From the NCBI GenBank assembly GCA_026225945.1, contig JAMJFZ010001133.1:19037001-19101000 (forward strand): a stretch of DNA of 64,000 bases. The letters are read 5' to 3'. This DNA is from Cricetomys ansorgei. Lineage: Eukaryota > Chordata > Mammalia > Rodentia > Nesomyidae. Positions within the stretch are counted from its first letter, which is position 1; every line of letters begins with the position of its first letter. This document shows positions 10,851 to 23,329 of the stretch, piece after piece. Below the pieces are notes generated by a model, which worked only from the letters and a program-made list of their open reading frames with translations, was not told the DNA's origin and did not search any database. The translations under genes and the position numbers were made by a program.

Positions 10851-13065
10851 TTATGTCAAGCTAACTAACATAACGTTCACATAACAGACTTATCTTTATG
10901 TGTTAAGAGCATTTAAAAATCTTTTCTAGCCATCTTCAAGGACACAATATGCTACTATATTAAGATTAATTGCCAGAAGCCATCTTTGCACAGGTATTGA
11001 AACACCTGTTTCATAACTTACTCTGGTGACCTTGAATAAGATAATTCACCTTACCAAGTGGGTTCCTGGGTCTCTGAAAATAGGAATAACAGGCCATAAT
11101 GTGGTGCTCTACTACAAAAATAATAAGAGCCAGTCAAAGCCTGAACAGGAGGCAGACAAGCCAAACATTTAGGAAGAAAGTTTTACTTGTCAGAAGTACA
11201 AAGTAGGGTAACAATGCCTCGGAACCGCACGCAGCCTATCCATTGGAACCCACGGGAAACCTGTGGTCCCTTGTCTCATCTTCAGTTCCGTCTGTGTCTT
11301 TCTAAAGGAGTAATGAGCGAGGCTGAAGCAAAGGTATTCTGAGCCCTGCTGTTGGTTTGTACACGGACAGCCCTTACTTGTATTTTCCTCACGTTGTCCT
11401 ACAGTGCTTTTACGATCTTCAGGCCAGCGTTTTCAGGGATGCTTTGCTGGGACTGGTTTACCATGAATGATTCAAACAAGCATCTGCAGAAACCACAGGA
11501 CACAGTACCTGTGAGATGCTGACTGCGAGACAGGCTCCAACCACAAGATGGCAGCATTGCAAAACCAATTCTGACATTAGAAGGGACAATAATTTTTTTT
11601 TTCTTGTAATTCCTAGAATTTGTTCTTACACGTGTGTCCATACAAACAAAATAGACGTCGGGACAACGTTTATATGGACTTGAGCTGGAGAGATTAAGAT
11701 TAAGCGGTTAAGAGCTACAAGAGGCTACTGCTCTTGCAGACGGCATTTGGTTGATCAGAGTAAGGACTACAACCAAGCAGGAGTTCAAGAGGGCAGAAAG
11801 CGTAGTTTCATCATGTGCTTAAGGGAACCCTCTTAATCTGTTGGGGTTGTCCGAAACTACCACGGGCTAAGTTGCCACGGTCCAGCCCGGGCAGGAGTTC
11901 AGCAACCTGGGAGGGAGAGACGGAATCGGTGAAATAGTAAGAATAAAACCATTCCTCTTGTGGACGAGACAAACTTCTCTCTTTATTCCTTCTGTTCTTT
12001 CATATCTCTATATTCTCCTTCTTTTCTCATCTCTCTCTCCTGTGTTTTCTTTTTATTTTTCTTATTTAAACTTATTCTCTATTGTATTTTTTCATAAAAT
12101 CACACACCTGCATATTCACACACATCTTGTGGGTGAAGCAAGCTTCAACACACACATAGATCTTACCCACGCATGGGAACAGTGCAGAGGGACTGCAGCC
12201 AGCATCAAGTGGTTTAAAAACAGCAAACATTTCTCATAATTAAGTGTCTGGGAAAGGTACGTTTTCTGGTTCGTGGGCAGCTGCGTTTTCAATATAGCTT
12301 TTCAAGGGAAAGGGGTAAGGGAGGTCACCAGGGCCTCATTTACAAGGGTATTTATGTCATTCACGACGGCTTCATCTCATGACTCAGTAACCTCCCAAAG
12401 GTTCATCTCCAATCACTGCTTTCTCGGTGGGTTGGATTTCAAGGTATGACTATCAGGGACACAAATATGCACTCTACAGGAAGAATAATGAGCTATTTGA
12501 ACTGGCAGTCTTAGTACTGCCACACCTCCACGCCCAGGGAGACACTGTTGGTGTGGAATCCACAACAGGAAGCAACCTCCCTCTGTGATCAGTCCCCTAG
12601 ATGAACTTCTAGGCAGACTGTGATGGGTATTTGCTAATGGAGGGTCACCTACATAGACTACAACAAATACTCTAGGTCTCCTGGATCTTATATTTCTAAG
12701 TGCATACCACCTAGCACAAATGTTTCAGGACTAATAGGCGGGTGACGTGTCCTTCCTGGGTAAAGACTTAAGTTCTGTTAATGCCCAAGTGCCTCGCACT
12801 GCTTCCACTCTGAATAAATCCACACACCTCTGCGCACAAGTCTTCAGTGTTCACGTAATTGGTTATTACGGACTTGGTCGTCTCTTGAGCTTCATCTCTT
12901 TGGTGTTTTTATAAGTGAGACAAATGAACACGTCAGGAAATTTTAGAAGCTTCTAAGTATATGCGTTCCCGTGCCCCTTTCCACACAGATGGTAGCATTT
13001 TATACTGTACTCACTGGCTTCATTTTTGTTTCACTGTTCAATACCTTGTTTTTCTCTGAGTTCTT
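10851..13065. other. Intergenic with B2 remnant
   Basis: At 11680-11835 a degraded sense B2-like SINE is visible (gagctggagagattaag, cggttaagagct, ggctactgctcttgcag). A possible LTR tail with aataaaaccattcctcttg lies at 11941-11960. The rest has no recognisable gene. The 11958-12239 + frame is T-rich and without features. Confidence 0.45.
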
Positions 13066-13069
13066 AATG

Positions 13070-13640
13070 TTTTGATTTAGGTTTTTTGAGAATTTTATAC
13101 ATACGTACTACATAATCGTTTCACGCCTTCCTTCCCCTCCTAAACTTCCCATATCCTTCCCCCCACACCCTCTCAGATTCATGACCTCTCCTTCTATAAT
13201 CATCGTTACATGCATACATATGAATATATACCTACTGAGCCCACTTAGCGTTGCCCTTATATACTGTGTTTAGGGTGACCACTTGGGATTGGATAGCCTA
13301 CCAGGACTCGTCCCTGGAGAACACCGCTTCTCCCTTTCTCAGCAGCTATTGCCTACCTGTAGCTCTTCATCTAAGGGTAGGGCCTTGTGAAACTCCCCCC
13401 TTCATGTTGGTATGCTGACTATTATCACTATGCAGGTCTTATGAAAGTACCCGTATTGATGAGATCTCATGGGTGTGGCATCCCTGTCATGTCTAGAAGA
13501 CACTATCTTGTAACAGAAGTCCCGGCCATTTGGCTGTTAGAATCTCTTTGATCCCTCTCCCAAGATGGTCCCTGAACCTTGGACGCAGGGCTGCTTCTCA
13601 ATACTCCCTCAGTGAATATTATCACATAGAATTATTGTTC
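13070..13640 (-). mobile_element. L1 3'-UTR fragment (Lx-like), antisense
   Basis: The stretch begins with the antisense L1 motif gttttttgagaattttatac and is C/T-rich (ccttcccctcctaaacttccc), followed by text such as ggtgtggcatccctgtcatgtct. The same phrase recurs at 22470-22490. This fits a 5'-truncated rodent L1 inserted on the minus strand. Confidence 0.6.
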
Positions 13641-13737
13641 TTTAAGTCATCATATTATTAATTTGTTTAGACATGCTATTTTTTTTAACCCCATTGATGT
13701 TGTCAAGCTGGTAATAAGAGTGTTCTTGAAGGGACAG

Positions 13738-14130
13738 TGTTGGAATACAGTTCAAGAATGGAGCCCTGTGAGGAAAACTCTGAGTGCTTGTGAGAAAACT
13801 CCAAGAACGTAAGACAAGAGTCTTGGGACCTCAGGTTTCTTCAAACCGTGGAATTGTTCCTGGACTCTGTTTTCATGCTCCTCCCAGGTGTAGCTGAGTG
13901 AGTTTACTTCAGCTGTTGTTATTCACATGCCTGTGTAGAGAAGCATGTTTCTGCTGCTTGCTGCTCGCCCTCCTCATGCAGCGTGTCCTTGTGATTGTAC
14001 TTTACTCATGGGACTCTGCTTCACCCTCAGAGTGTATCTGACACTTGTCCGATGCTCTGAATAAAGCATGTTATTGCGTGAGACTTTAGTTCACCTCATT
14101 GTCAGGCCCCGCTCTCCCTGGTTCACACCA
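13738..14130 (+). mobile_element. Probable solo LTR
   Basis: Starts TGTTGGAATACAG and has an AATAAA signal in ctgaataaagcatg near 14061 followed by a short U5-like tail. No internal retroviral sequence is adjacent. The family is not identified. Confidence 0.4.
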
Positions 14131-14607
14131 CCAAGTAGGGAGGCAAACCGACAGTTGTTTTTAAAACATAAATCTTTCATGTAAAAGCAATCTTAATTTA
14201 TTTTGGTGTTAACAAAGTCAGATTTTTTACCTATGACTGCTGTAAGCCCCATTCCATTCTGAGAGGAATGCGCCATGTGGTCCCTGCTAAATGGGAAGCA
14301 AAGCTCTGCCCATATGCTTTCTGGTGAATAGCAGAGTGAATAGCAAGAGGTGACACAGATAAGACAAAGCAGAAGAGCATGGAGCATGCAGAGGACCTTA
14401 GACTGCAGATTATAGCAGTTAGATCCCAGGGCCACTGCTGACCTATGGCTAGTCTAATTTTAGGCTACTTTCAGAGCAGCCCAGGCCTAGGAAGCACCTG
14501 CTGTTAGATCGGCATAACTTTTATCCTTACATTTAGTATTCTCTCTTCACTTTCTTTGCGATTTTCTTTGACTAAAAAACACCTTTAAGAAGAACAAGTC
14601 ATATTGC

Positions 14608-15305
14608 ATGTGTTAGTTTCCAATTACTATAATAACCACCTGAGAATCAACTTCCAAAAGAGAAATGTTTTCTTTTGGGCTCATGGTTTCAATCGGTTAC
14701 CTTGGGTCACTAGCTGTGGTAGTTTGAATGAGAATGGCCCCATAGGCTCATAGATTTGATGACTTGGTCACTAGGGCCTAGCACTATTTGAAAGGATTAG
14801 GAGGTGTGGCCTCGTTGGAAGAAATACGGTTCGAGGTTTCAAAGCTCATGCCAAACCCGGAGCCCCTGTCTCTTCCTCCTGCCTGTGGATCCAGATGGCG
14901 AACTCTCAGCTTCTTCCCCAGCACCAAGTCTACCCATGTACCGCCATGCTTCCCACCATGATAATATGGACTAAACTTCTGAAACTGAGAGCAAGCCTCA
15001 ATTAAATGTTTTTCTTTATAACAGCTGCTGTGGTCAAGGTGTCTCTTCACAGCAACAGAACATTGACTTAAGACATCAATAGAACATGATCACAGGGCTG
15101 TTTGGAAGAGCGAAACTGCTCACCCCATGGCCAACAAATGGGAGAGGAGGACGGGATTGGGCCCTCCCACGAGCTCTACCTCCTAAAGGTTCTACTACTA
15201 CTCCTTAGCCCCACACTGGGGACCAGACCTTTACCGCATGAACCTTTGGGGAACATATCGGATCTAAGGCACAACATGATATTTCTTGGGATTCACCCAA
15301 ATCCC
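14608..15305 (-). mobile_element. Older LTR-type repeat split by an MT LTR
   Basis: Left part 14608-14714 (tttcttttgggctcatggtttc) and right part 15076-15305 (ctgctcaccccatgg, cctcctaaaggttctac, catgaacctttggggaaca) read as the two halves of one antisense interspersed repeat. The MT LTR between them interrupts it. The exact family is uncertain. Confidence 0.45.
14715..15075 (+). mobile_element. MT-family ERVL-MaLR solo LTR
   Basis: Begins tgtggtagtttgaatgagaa, continues with ggattaggaggtgtggcc, and ends with the MT R-U5 text: attaaatgtttttctttata, then ggtgtctcttcacagcaaca and a terminal ..taagaca. Full length is about 361 bp. MT LTRs are rodent-specific, which supports the organism call. 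No clear 5-bp target duplication remains. Confidence 0.8.
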
Positions 15306-16140
15306 TGATTTATGTTAACCAGAAAAAACACACATCCACTGAATTTTTTGATAGTTAAATACCATGATGATGTCAACAGCTGCATTGTGTGGGACAGTGA
15401 GGTGTTTGTTCATGGTGTAGTTCTTGCTGTCCCTGGATTACCTGCAGAAGTACTTCAGAGCCGTGGATCTCTCTCTTTCTGGGCTCAGGCCTGGACCTGC
15501 ATAAGTGGGATTGATGTCTTTTGTAGTCCTCTGAAGGTTTTCACATAGCATGACCACAGGCCCATACCTCAGAATGCCAGAAAAACATGTTTGGCTTGTG
15601 ACTACACTCAAGATGCATCCCAGTGATGATCCAAGTATCCTGGTGAGCAAGAGAAGCAGGGAATAGGTTGCAAAACATTTAGACAGAAGTTGAGGGACCT
15701 GTCTTCTGAGTCTAGTTCTGCCACATATTAGCTACTGACTTATAAGGAGGTCCCTGTTTCCTCAACTACAAGTCATGGGTTTGTCACAGTGAAATGTAGA
15801 ACTTTTCACAATGGCAATACATAACTGTTGCTATGATGCCATGCCTGGTATGTGGTTTACACTACAAATAGCCCAAGCATTCAGCATTCTGCTAAGATCC
15901 AGGTAAGATTTTGCTAATAGGCAAGGTGATTTTTAAGGGACTATTACAGTTGCAAAAAAAAAATATTTTGAAAATAAGTTCAAGCACATAATAAAGGTAC
16001 TTTACATGCCTCTTTGAGTTAAATCAATTTATAGTTTGTGGAATACTATCGATAAATGTTCAGTTTCTAGAATTTAATTTATTATGATAAAATAGTTCCC
16101 TGATGTCACAGCACTGATCTTTTTTCCTTTAAAAAAAAGT
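15306..16140. other. Intergenic, nothing assignable
   Basis: Short open frames (15312-15548 +, 15438-15650 -) show no known domain. Confidence 0.45.
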
Positions 16141-16144
16141 CTAA

Positions 16145-16340
16145 GGCTGGAGAGATGGTTCAGTGATTTAGAATACCACCAATTCATCCAGACGACCCAG
16201 CTGAATTCCCAGAAACCACATGGGAGCTCATAGCTGTCTCTAACTCCAGTTCCATAGCACCCTGTAGGCACAAGGCACACACATGATGAACAGACATTGA
16301 GACAAGATGCCCATACACATAAAATAAGGAATAGAATCTT
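16145..16340 (+). repeat. B2 SINE
   Basis: ggctggagagatggttcagt head, ccacatgggagctcatagctgtc body, and acacataaaata 3' end: a degenerate but complete B2 in sense. Confidence 0.85.
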
Positions 16341-16620
16341 AAAAGAATGAAAGAATGTGTAATGGAGAACTGGCTATAGTAATAACTGAGTGTGCACATG
16401 AGATATAGTGGCAGTATTTTGCAGTAGTTGAGAGTTCTCTAGTCTTCTGAAACTATTTGCATTCATTTAGGAGAATGCAATTCCAATGAATTTATGAATC
16501 TTTTTGGAGTGTTTTGGAGGAAAAAGGATCAGTGAAAGGTAAAAATGAAAGAAAGCACTTTAAAATAAATTAATTTCTATTTCCTAATTTACAAGTTTCT
16601 TAAGAATTTTGATGCATACT

Positions 16621-17020
16621 TGTAGGGGGACTTTGCCAAGTCTTTGCACTGTGAAGCCTTCCTTATGGTTACATGCTGCTTGGACTTCTGGGAATAGCTT
16701 AGAAGTCCTATAAAAGAGGCAGTAGACAGTGAACAGTGGACAGTTGACAGTTGCTGGGAAGGAAGGTAGCCACCAGGCTGAGATAAGGGACAGTTGATGG
16801 GAAAGCATGTTAGAGGACAGTTAATGGGGTGAAAGATGTTAGAAGTTAGTCCAGTTCTCCAGGCTCAGATAGATAAGGACAGCCAGAAGGGGCTGTGACT
16901 ATTTCTCCCTATTTTTCTCTCTTTATATCTTTCCTGAGCTAGTTACGGTAAAATAAAATATAAAGGGCACAATGAAATCTGTTGGAATTTATTTACAAGT
17001 CAAGAATCTGTCTTAGTGAG
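16621..17020 (+). mobile_element. Possible solo LTR
   Basis: TG start (tgtaggggga), a TATA-like cctataaaagagg near 16708, and aataaaatataaag polyadenylation signal near 16951-16956. There are also internal short repeats (gacagtgaacagtggacagt at about 16727-16746, and related copies after it). The layout fits an LTR but there are no target repeats, and the family is unknown. Confidence 0.35.
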
Positions 17021-17524
17021 GTTGGGGCAAGAGAACAAGAATATGTTACAGTAACTTTCAGTTAGAAGTGGCAAGCCTGGAGCAAGAAAAGTTTTCAGGG
17101 CAGAAGACAGCTTTCAGTTGCAAGCAGTTACAAGCAGGGCAGGAGATCCAGGAGGCAGAGTTCAGTTACAAATGAAAAAGTAAACAGATACATTTGGCCC
17201 CCAACAAATAAAGCTTTAGAGCTCAGATACAGCGTCAGAATTCAGTTACACACACTTACTGATTTCAAACACAATAATGTCATGTTACATTTAGACACAC
17301 TCATATATGTGTATACCTACCATATAGTCATTAAAAATAAGTCTGCACAGCTGTGATTTAAAGGACAAGAAAACTATTTTCTCAACTAATGTTTCCAAAC
17401 TGGTCCAAAGATCTAAATGAAGCAACACTCTTATTAACAGAATAGAGCTGGAACTTGGGAAATGACCGAGTCGGCAGTGATTGTGATGCAAACATGAGGA
17501 ACTTGAGTCTGAAACCCAACACCT

Positions 17525-17730
17525 AGGTAAAAGCCAGGCATGGCCATACATTCCTGGAGTCCCTGCACTGGGGGTAGGCTGACACAGGAGGATTCCAGGG
17601 GCTTCTTGGCCAACTAGTCTGGCCGATTTGGCAAGTTTTGGGTTCTGTGAGAGACCTTGTCTCAAAAAATACAGCGGAAAGTGACCACACGCAAAAATAC
17701 TAACACATAGATGAATACATATATACACAT
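17525..17730 (+). repeat. B4 (RSINE1-like) SINE
   Basis: aagccaggcatggccataca, gacacaggaggattccaggg, gagagaccttgtctcaaaaa: the B1-like right part of a B4 element, sense. Confidence 0.75.
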
Positions 17731-18039
17731 ATAGCAGACACACAGACACACGGGGGAGGGGGCGGGCATCCAAAACACTATCTCTTATGGAGGCCACGAC
17801 AATCTGTATTTTAAACATACATTCCTGGTAAGTTTTATCATTAAGAAAGGTTAAGGACCATTGAGCTCAACTTTACTTAACCACTAAATGTGGTTCTAAG
17901 AGAGTTCTGTTGTGTATACATAGGAATAAAATGGGAAACTTTTTTCTATGTATACATTTGTGTTCATGTGTGTAGGTGTATGTTTATGTACATGTGGGGC
18001 TCAGGGAGCAACCTCGGGTGCTGTTCACCATTGTTGCTG

Positions 18040-18262
18040 TTGTTGTTGAGACAGGTTTCTCATTGACCCAGGATTCAGTAAGGAAGCAATATATGCTGGC
18101 TAGCCATGGTATCTCAGGAATTTGCCTGTTCCCCATGCTGGGGTTATAAGCACGCACTATGATGCTTGGCTTTTGTTTATATGGATTCTGAAGACTGAAC
18201 TCAGCCCCTCATATTTCGAGGCAAGCATTTTACTGACTGAGCTATCTCCCCATCTCTTTTTG
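18040..18262 (-). repeat. B4 (RSINE1-like) SINE, antisense
   Basis: gttgttgttgagacaggtttctc, tggggttataagcacgcac, then an antisense tRNA-like part (gaggcaagcattttactgac, gagctatctcccc). Confidence 0.75.
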
Positions 18263-19975
18263 AGATTTAAAGAAGTCCTATTAGGTAGCATGTAGGTTAT
18301 CAGATTATTGCCTCTTGGCTTCAAATCTCTCTCCTCTTCCTAGGGATGCTGAAGCAGGATCCTTGCCAGCTGGCTTAGTTTTAAGCTCTGACAAGTTTCC
18401 ATGCTTGTCCCATCTGAACCTTTCCTGTGTTCTTAAGAACGCTGGGATAGATGTTTCTCTTTTTCTTCTGAAAGCAGAAACTCTAAGTTGCCTTAGAAAC
18501 TAAGTTTTCTTGGAAACCCCCAAGGACACAGCTTTTCCTTTGAAATTGTTCATTCGAGGGCAACTATCATGTGAAACCTGGGGGCTGTTTCTCATTGGGA
18601 GTATTTGACAGTCATGCTGCTCCCTGCTTCTTCTCCAGAAGGCTTTCATTCACTGGCTGTCAGAACAATGCTGTTTCCCAGTGTTTATCTGCTTCCCAGC
18701 TTCAGTCTCCACTGCTAATCTGTTCTTTTCTTGTGACCTCCGATGCCGCATGCTGTGGGATTTGGTCTCCGTATGCCTGGCTTCTCCGATGTTGAAATTT
18801 AGTTACATAGCTACCGGCATCATCCTGAACATACCCAAACTTGAGTCTCCACTTGGACTTACTTCCAAAATGTCAATTGACTATTTGTTATCTCCACTTG
18901 TAGACCAGATGAGAATATCAAACTTTGTACATCCCAAACTTAACTGTAGATCTTTCCCAATCTTTTTCTCTTGCAGCCGCACTCCCAGAATTGGTCCCCA
19001 GGAGCACAGTGTTCCCAGCTGCTCTGATCCCAAAGCTTATTCCCTCACTCTGTCATCTTACTTCACTCCATCAGCAAAGTGTGTTGGCTGGATGGCTGTG
19101 TAATCACCTCCGCTGCTAACTTCTTTATCCAAAACAACACGATGCTTTGGTTAGACTGTACAGCAGCAGCCTGTATCCGGAGAGGATAGGCTATGTTGTA
19201 GTGTGAAACTACCTGTCAAATCTTTGTGGCTCACAGCTTGTTACCTCTCTCTGCCACAAGTATCATTGCATCACTTCTACATTTTCTGGTCAGGCCCTGG
19301 CTTGTTAAGTAACCAGACTAGCATACTGGAGGTTGACAGTGTGTTGCTGGAGAAGAAAGAACAGTACATAATGCTATGGCTCTGAAATCTCTGTGTGGAC
19401 AGTGACCCTCTGCTTCCAGTTCATCGGTCAAACCATTGACATGCCTGAGTTCAACACGGTAGGTGATTATTGTTATTCATAGCTCTGTTCTAGGAGAACA
19501 TAGCAAACTCCAAGTTAGTAACATTCTGAGCTGTTGACCTCAGCTAGGAAACAAAGGGTCAGTTTCCCGTGGCTCTCTGGTTGCAAGATTCCTATCAACT
19601 CAAATACCATTTGCCATTGTAAAACAAGTTAGTCTTATCAGTGCATTCTTCCACACAGTCTTCTTCTTGTATACTATACAACAGGTCTTATTTATATTTA
19701 CAGTCATATTTTGGGGAATACCTACAAAATTAGGTGCTATTTTGAAACATACCCAATAAAGCTTCTTGATTACAGTTTAAGGAAGACTTTGTAGAAATGA
19801 AAAGTTACTGGAAGAATCTAGGTGTAGCTAATTTGTATGCTGTTAATGGGATAAAGTGTGAGGACACTCAGTTCTTGTATCTTGGTTCATACTCTGTCTG
19901 AAAACCTGGGCAGAGGAAGTATCACATACATCTGCTTATTGGGGTTTTTGATGAGCATGCAGCAATGCTGAATGA
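18263..19975. other. Intergenic, nothing assignable
   Basis: Moderately complex, repeat-poor sequence with several overlapping + frames (18681-19103 the longest). No domain or splice support is seen. It could be the untranslated part of the candidate pseudogene that follows, or old unique DNA. Confidence 0.4.
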
Positions 19976-20191
19976 CCTTCAAGGCCAATCCTGCTTAGCA
20001 AGTTGGCTGAGGCACAACTTGGAATAGACATCTTGGACAAGATCTTTGTAGTCCAGTCCAGTTGAAGCCCGTTGAATCTCATGACTCAATCCAATTGCCT
20101 TCTTTAGCTGCTTTGGCTCACCTGTTTCAGCAGCTATTTCTATGTCTTTCAGCCTCTTGATACATGGAAACTGATTCACCCACAAGATCAA
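19976..20191 (-). pseudogene. Possible processed-pseudogene fragment, parent unknown
   Basis: A minus-strand frame of about 70 residues has globular, charged composition unlike its neighbours (helical-looking, with stretches such as RLKDIEIAAETGEPKQLKKA and GLDYKDLVQDVY) and ends in a stop. The frame continues open a few codons upstream into an 'AEAKGQVDRL' stretch before a stop. I do not recognise the parent protein. No poly-A tail or target repeats were identified, so origin by retroposition is a guess. Confidence 0.35.
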
Positions 20192-21265
20192 CCTATCAAC
20201 CTGACCTTTGGCTTCTGCAACAGTAAGCCAGCAGTCCTAGCTGAGGAATGGCTCAATGTTCTACCTACGCCAGGGAACATGACCAAAAGTTCTTCGACTT
20301 TCAGCACTCAAATAATCCCGTCTACTATGGCTTTTAATCTGCGGTCATTTCATCCACCCACAACTTTGGCTTCCTTTCTAACTTTTTCCATTTACCACAC
20401 TCTGGTGATGTCTTCAGCACTTTCAGAATTGGCCTCACACAGACCTTGTGGAGCTTCCTGTTTCTTTTTCTAGAAAGGCATAAATGTTGATTCATTAACA
20501 CTGTATTTATAGCCAACAGCAGTAGAGCTTGTGCCTGAATGAAGCTTATTCAGGGGTGTATTTTCTCTGTAAGATGAGGCTTTCTTGTGTTTAAAAACTG
20601 TACTTGAGAGTCATTTTACACATCAAGATCATCCACAGAGAGCACAAACAGTGTACACAAAACAAAACCCTTTGTCAATAAAGGGAGCTTGGAAAGCACA
20701 CTTGTTTACGTATGAAGGTAGAAACAAGAATTGGGTGTTGCCCTGTTTGATCTTAGTTGGGCGCAAGTCTGTTAGGTGGTTCAAGTTTTCCTCTGCCTTG
20801 AATACTGCCTTCAGAGTTACAAATACATTTTAAGATCTGGGTTAAAAATATACTTCCAACGAACAGTGCAGAACAGCAGTGTCACCCTGCCTCAGGAAGA
20901 ACCATGGTAAACAAAAATGGAAGCGATCACACCTCCTAACCTGTCTGCCTGAGTTGGTTTCTGCCTCGCGTCTCTATTTTCACAAAGCAGGAAGTCACGT
21001 TGTTCCAAAATCACTGAACTGCTATACCTTTTTCTGCTCAAACTGTTGTAAAGGTTGCCCCTGTTGCACAGGATAAAAGCTGAACTGTTTGGGGCCTTCA
21101 GCACTCTACCTTTGCCTCCCCTCCTCCCCAACTTTGTTCTGTTGTAGCATCTTCGTTAACTCCGCTTCATAGCCTCACTGCTACTGTATGAGGAGAGCCG
21201 AGATGATCTCCTCTCAGCATTCCCTCTTATTACTCCTTAATCCTCATCTCCTTCATTAAAATGTC
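20192..21265. other. Intergenic, nothing assignable
   Basis: If the neighbouring minus frame is a pseudogene, 20192-20560 would be its broken 5' part. No motif confirms it. Confidence 0.35.
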
Positions 21266-21269
21266 CTGA

Positions 21270-21420
21270 GTAGCTGGGCCTGGTGGCACAGATCCAACTG
21301 TAATTCTTGCTATTCAGAGGCTGTGGCCAAAAGATCATGACTAAGCTTAAGGTCTGCCTGGACTACAGCATGAATTCATGCTTCTTCTGGCAAATTTAGC
21401 AAGCTTGTCCCAAGATTAAA
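21270..21420 (+). repeat. B1-related (PB1-like) SINE
   Basis: agctgggcctggtggcacag head, then degraded body with aaggtctgcctggactacagca. Old B1-type monomer in sense. Confidence 0.65.
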
Positions 21421-21427
21421 AGTTAGC

Positions 21428-21655
21428 GGGCTAGAGAGATGGCCCAGGGATTCAGAGCACTGGCTGCTCTTCCAGAGGACTTGGGTTTGATACCCAGCAC
21501 CCACATGGAGGCTTATAGCCATGTTTAACCCCAGTTGAGGAGATTTGACACCTTCTTCTGGCCTCTCTGGGCACCAGGAATGCAGGCAGTGCGTAGACAT
21601 AAATGCAGACAAAACACCCATATACTTAAAATTAAATTAAATTAAAAAAAAAAAG
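21428..21655 (+). repeat. B2 SINE with A-rich tail
   Basis: gggctagagagatggcccag, gcactggctgctcttccaga, cccagcacccacatggaggc, then a (TTAAA)n / A11 tail. Nearly complete B2, sense. Confidence 0.92.
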
Positions 21656-21667
21656 AATAAGAGTCAA

Positions 21668-21746
21668 AAAGGGCCTCAGAGCATAGCTTAGTAGTAGAAT
21701 GCATGCACACCATATTTGAGGTTACGGGTTTGGTCCTCAGTGATAG

Positions 21747-21748
<2 letters not shown>
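21668..21748 (+). repeat. Old ID element
   Basis: tRNA-like text gagcatagcttagtagtaga, then gggtttggtcctcagtgata: an ID/BC1-type SINE, followed directly by a (CA)n tract derived from its tail. Confidence 0.7.

Positions 21749-21788
<40 letters not shown>
21749..21788. repeat. (CA)n microsatellite
   Basis: About 20 uninterrupted AC dinucleotides. Confidence 0.98.
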
Positions 21789-21791
<3 letters not shown>

Positions 21792-21865
21792 CTTACTAGC
21801 CCTATTAGTCTGCATTTCATAGCCTTTTTATCTCTAATAGTGTCTTATTTAATATTTGTTTTGTT

Positions 21866-22020
21866 TCATTTTTTTTGTTTTTTGAGTCAGGGTTTCTCTG
21901 CGTAGCTCTGGCTGTCCTGGAACTGGCTCTGTAGATCAGGCTGGCCTTGAATTCAGAGATCCACCTGCCTTTGCTTCCCAAGTGCTGGGGTTAAAGGAAT
22001 GTGCTATTATGGTTGGTTCC
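21866..22020 (-). repeat. B1 SINE, antisense
   Basis: tttttgagtcagggtttctc, ctggctgtcctggaactggc, caagtgctggggttaaagga: near full-length antisense B1. Confidence 0.93.
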
Positions 22021-22069
22021 TAATAGTGTCATTGTAAATTTAAAATTTAAGAAGTTCACACCTAAACAC

Positions 22070-22174
22070 ACTGTATTTATGTCCTCTCCCCACTCCAACT
22101 CCTCCCACAATCTCTCCAACCACTCTCAAGCCATGACCTTTTATAATTGTTAGTGTTGGATATATGTGTGTAGT

Positions 22175-22213
<39 letters not shown>

Positions 22214-22660
22214 ACCTACTGAGTTAAATCAGTATTGCCATAGGTACTTGAGTTTAGGTCTGACAACTTGGAGCTGGGAAACCTATGGAGACTGGCTCCT
22301 CTCTAGAGAAAGCTGAATCTTCCTTCCAAAACAGCCACGACTGCCTGGACCTCTGCACCGAGGAGTGGGACCTTGTGAAATGTCTCCATCTGTGTCGTGT
22401 GCAGACGTCTGTGGCCTTGTTCAGGTCTGTTCAGGCACCCACATCGTTGAGACTCTATGGGTACGGCATCCCTGTCGTGTCTGGAAGTTGCCAAACAGAC
22501 ACACTGGTCCTCTGGCTCTTACCATGTTTGCATCCCTTCTTCCCCAATGTTTCCTGAGCCTTAGGTGTGAGGGACGTGTTGTAGATGTACCAAGTGGGTC
22601 TGGGCTCCCCGAGGTCACTCATTCTCTGCATTTTGACCAGGTGTGGAAAAACGAAACAAT
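22070..22660 (-). mobile_element. L1 3'-UTR fragment, antisense, with (CA)n
   Basis: C/T-rich block (ctccccactccaactcctcc), an internal (CA)n at 22176-22211, and the phrase acggcatccctgtcgtgtct, which also occurs in the 13070-13640 fragment. Both look like the same rodent L1 3'-UTR type on the minus strand. Confidence 0.55.
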
Positions 22661-23329
22661 AAAAAACAAAACAAAAGTCCCCCAAAAGCTTTACTGATGA
22701 CAGGTAAGAGCTGCTCTTATATCTGAGTTTAAGGATAAGGATTTAGAACACAGGTAAAGCCTCTATTAATTCAGGAAAATAGCAGCAGTAGGTTCTCCTC
22801 TAGGGTCTAGGACCACGTCTCCGGCCATAAGCAGTTTGCTAGCTTTACCTTACCAAGCATGTGTTTCCTCCTACCGAATGGGTCCGAAGTCCGATTAGAT
22901 AGTTATGGGTTAACCTCAGAGTGTAAGTGCCACCATTACACCACCTTGCCAGACTTGTCATTGTTGCGATTCTCAAACCTTACAACTAGGTAGGGCTATT
23001 GGTTGCTTTCCTCTTTTGGCAGCTTGTATAACAACTTCTGGTTCTATGAAAGCTCATCCGCAGAAAAGGAAGCTTCCAGGCCAGATGCAGCTCAGTTCCT
23101 CCACGTCTTCTCTGTGAAGTGTGTGGCGTCTTCAGCAACAGGGTCTTACCTTTAAGTTCTGGAAGGCACCACGGGCAACGCCAATAGTTTATATTATTTG
23201 GGAGTCTCTTGTACTCACTCCATTGACCAAAAACTTGAAAGGATATTTCCCATGTTTTGTTATGAGCATTATTACTTCATGTGGTGTAACACCATTTAAA
23301 ATGTGTGTGTACAAATATAGCATATATGT
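22661..23329. other. Intergenic, nothing assignable
   Basis: No gene, SINE or LTR recognised. Short frames only. Confidence 0.45.

Noticed and set aside
17291..17818. 175-residue minus frame
   Set aside because: It spans a sense B4 SINE and simple repeats; the apparent protein is antisense SINE translation.
21668..21748. tRNA gene candidate
   Set aside because: The box-like motifs belong to a tRNA-derived ID SINE followed by a (CA)n tail; there is no intact cloverleaf. The same applies to 52740-52830 and the left part of 46232-46545.
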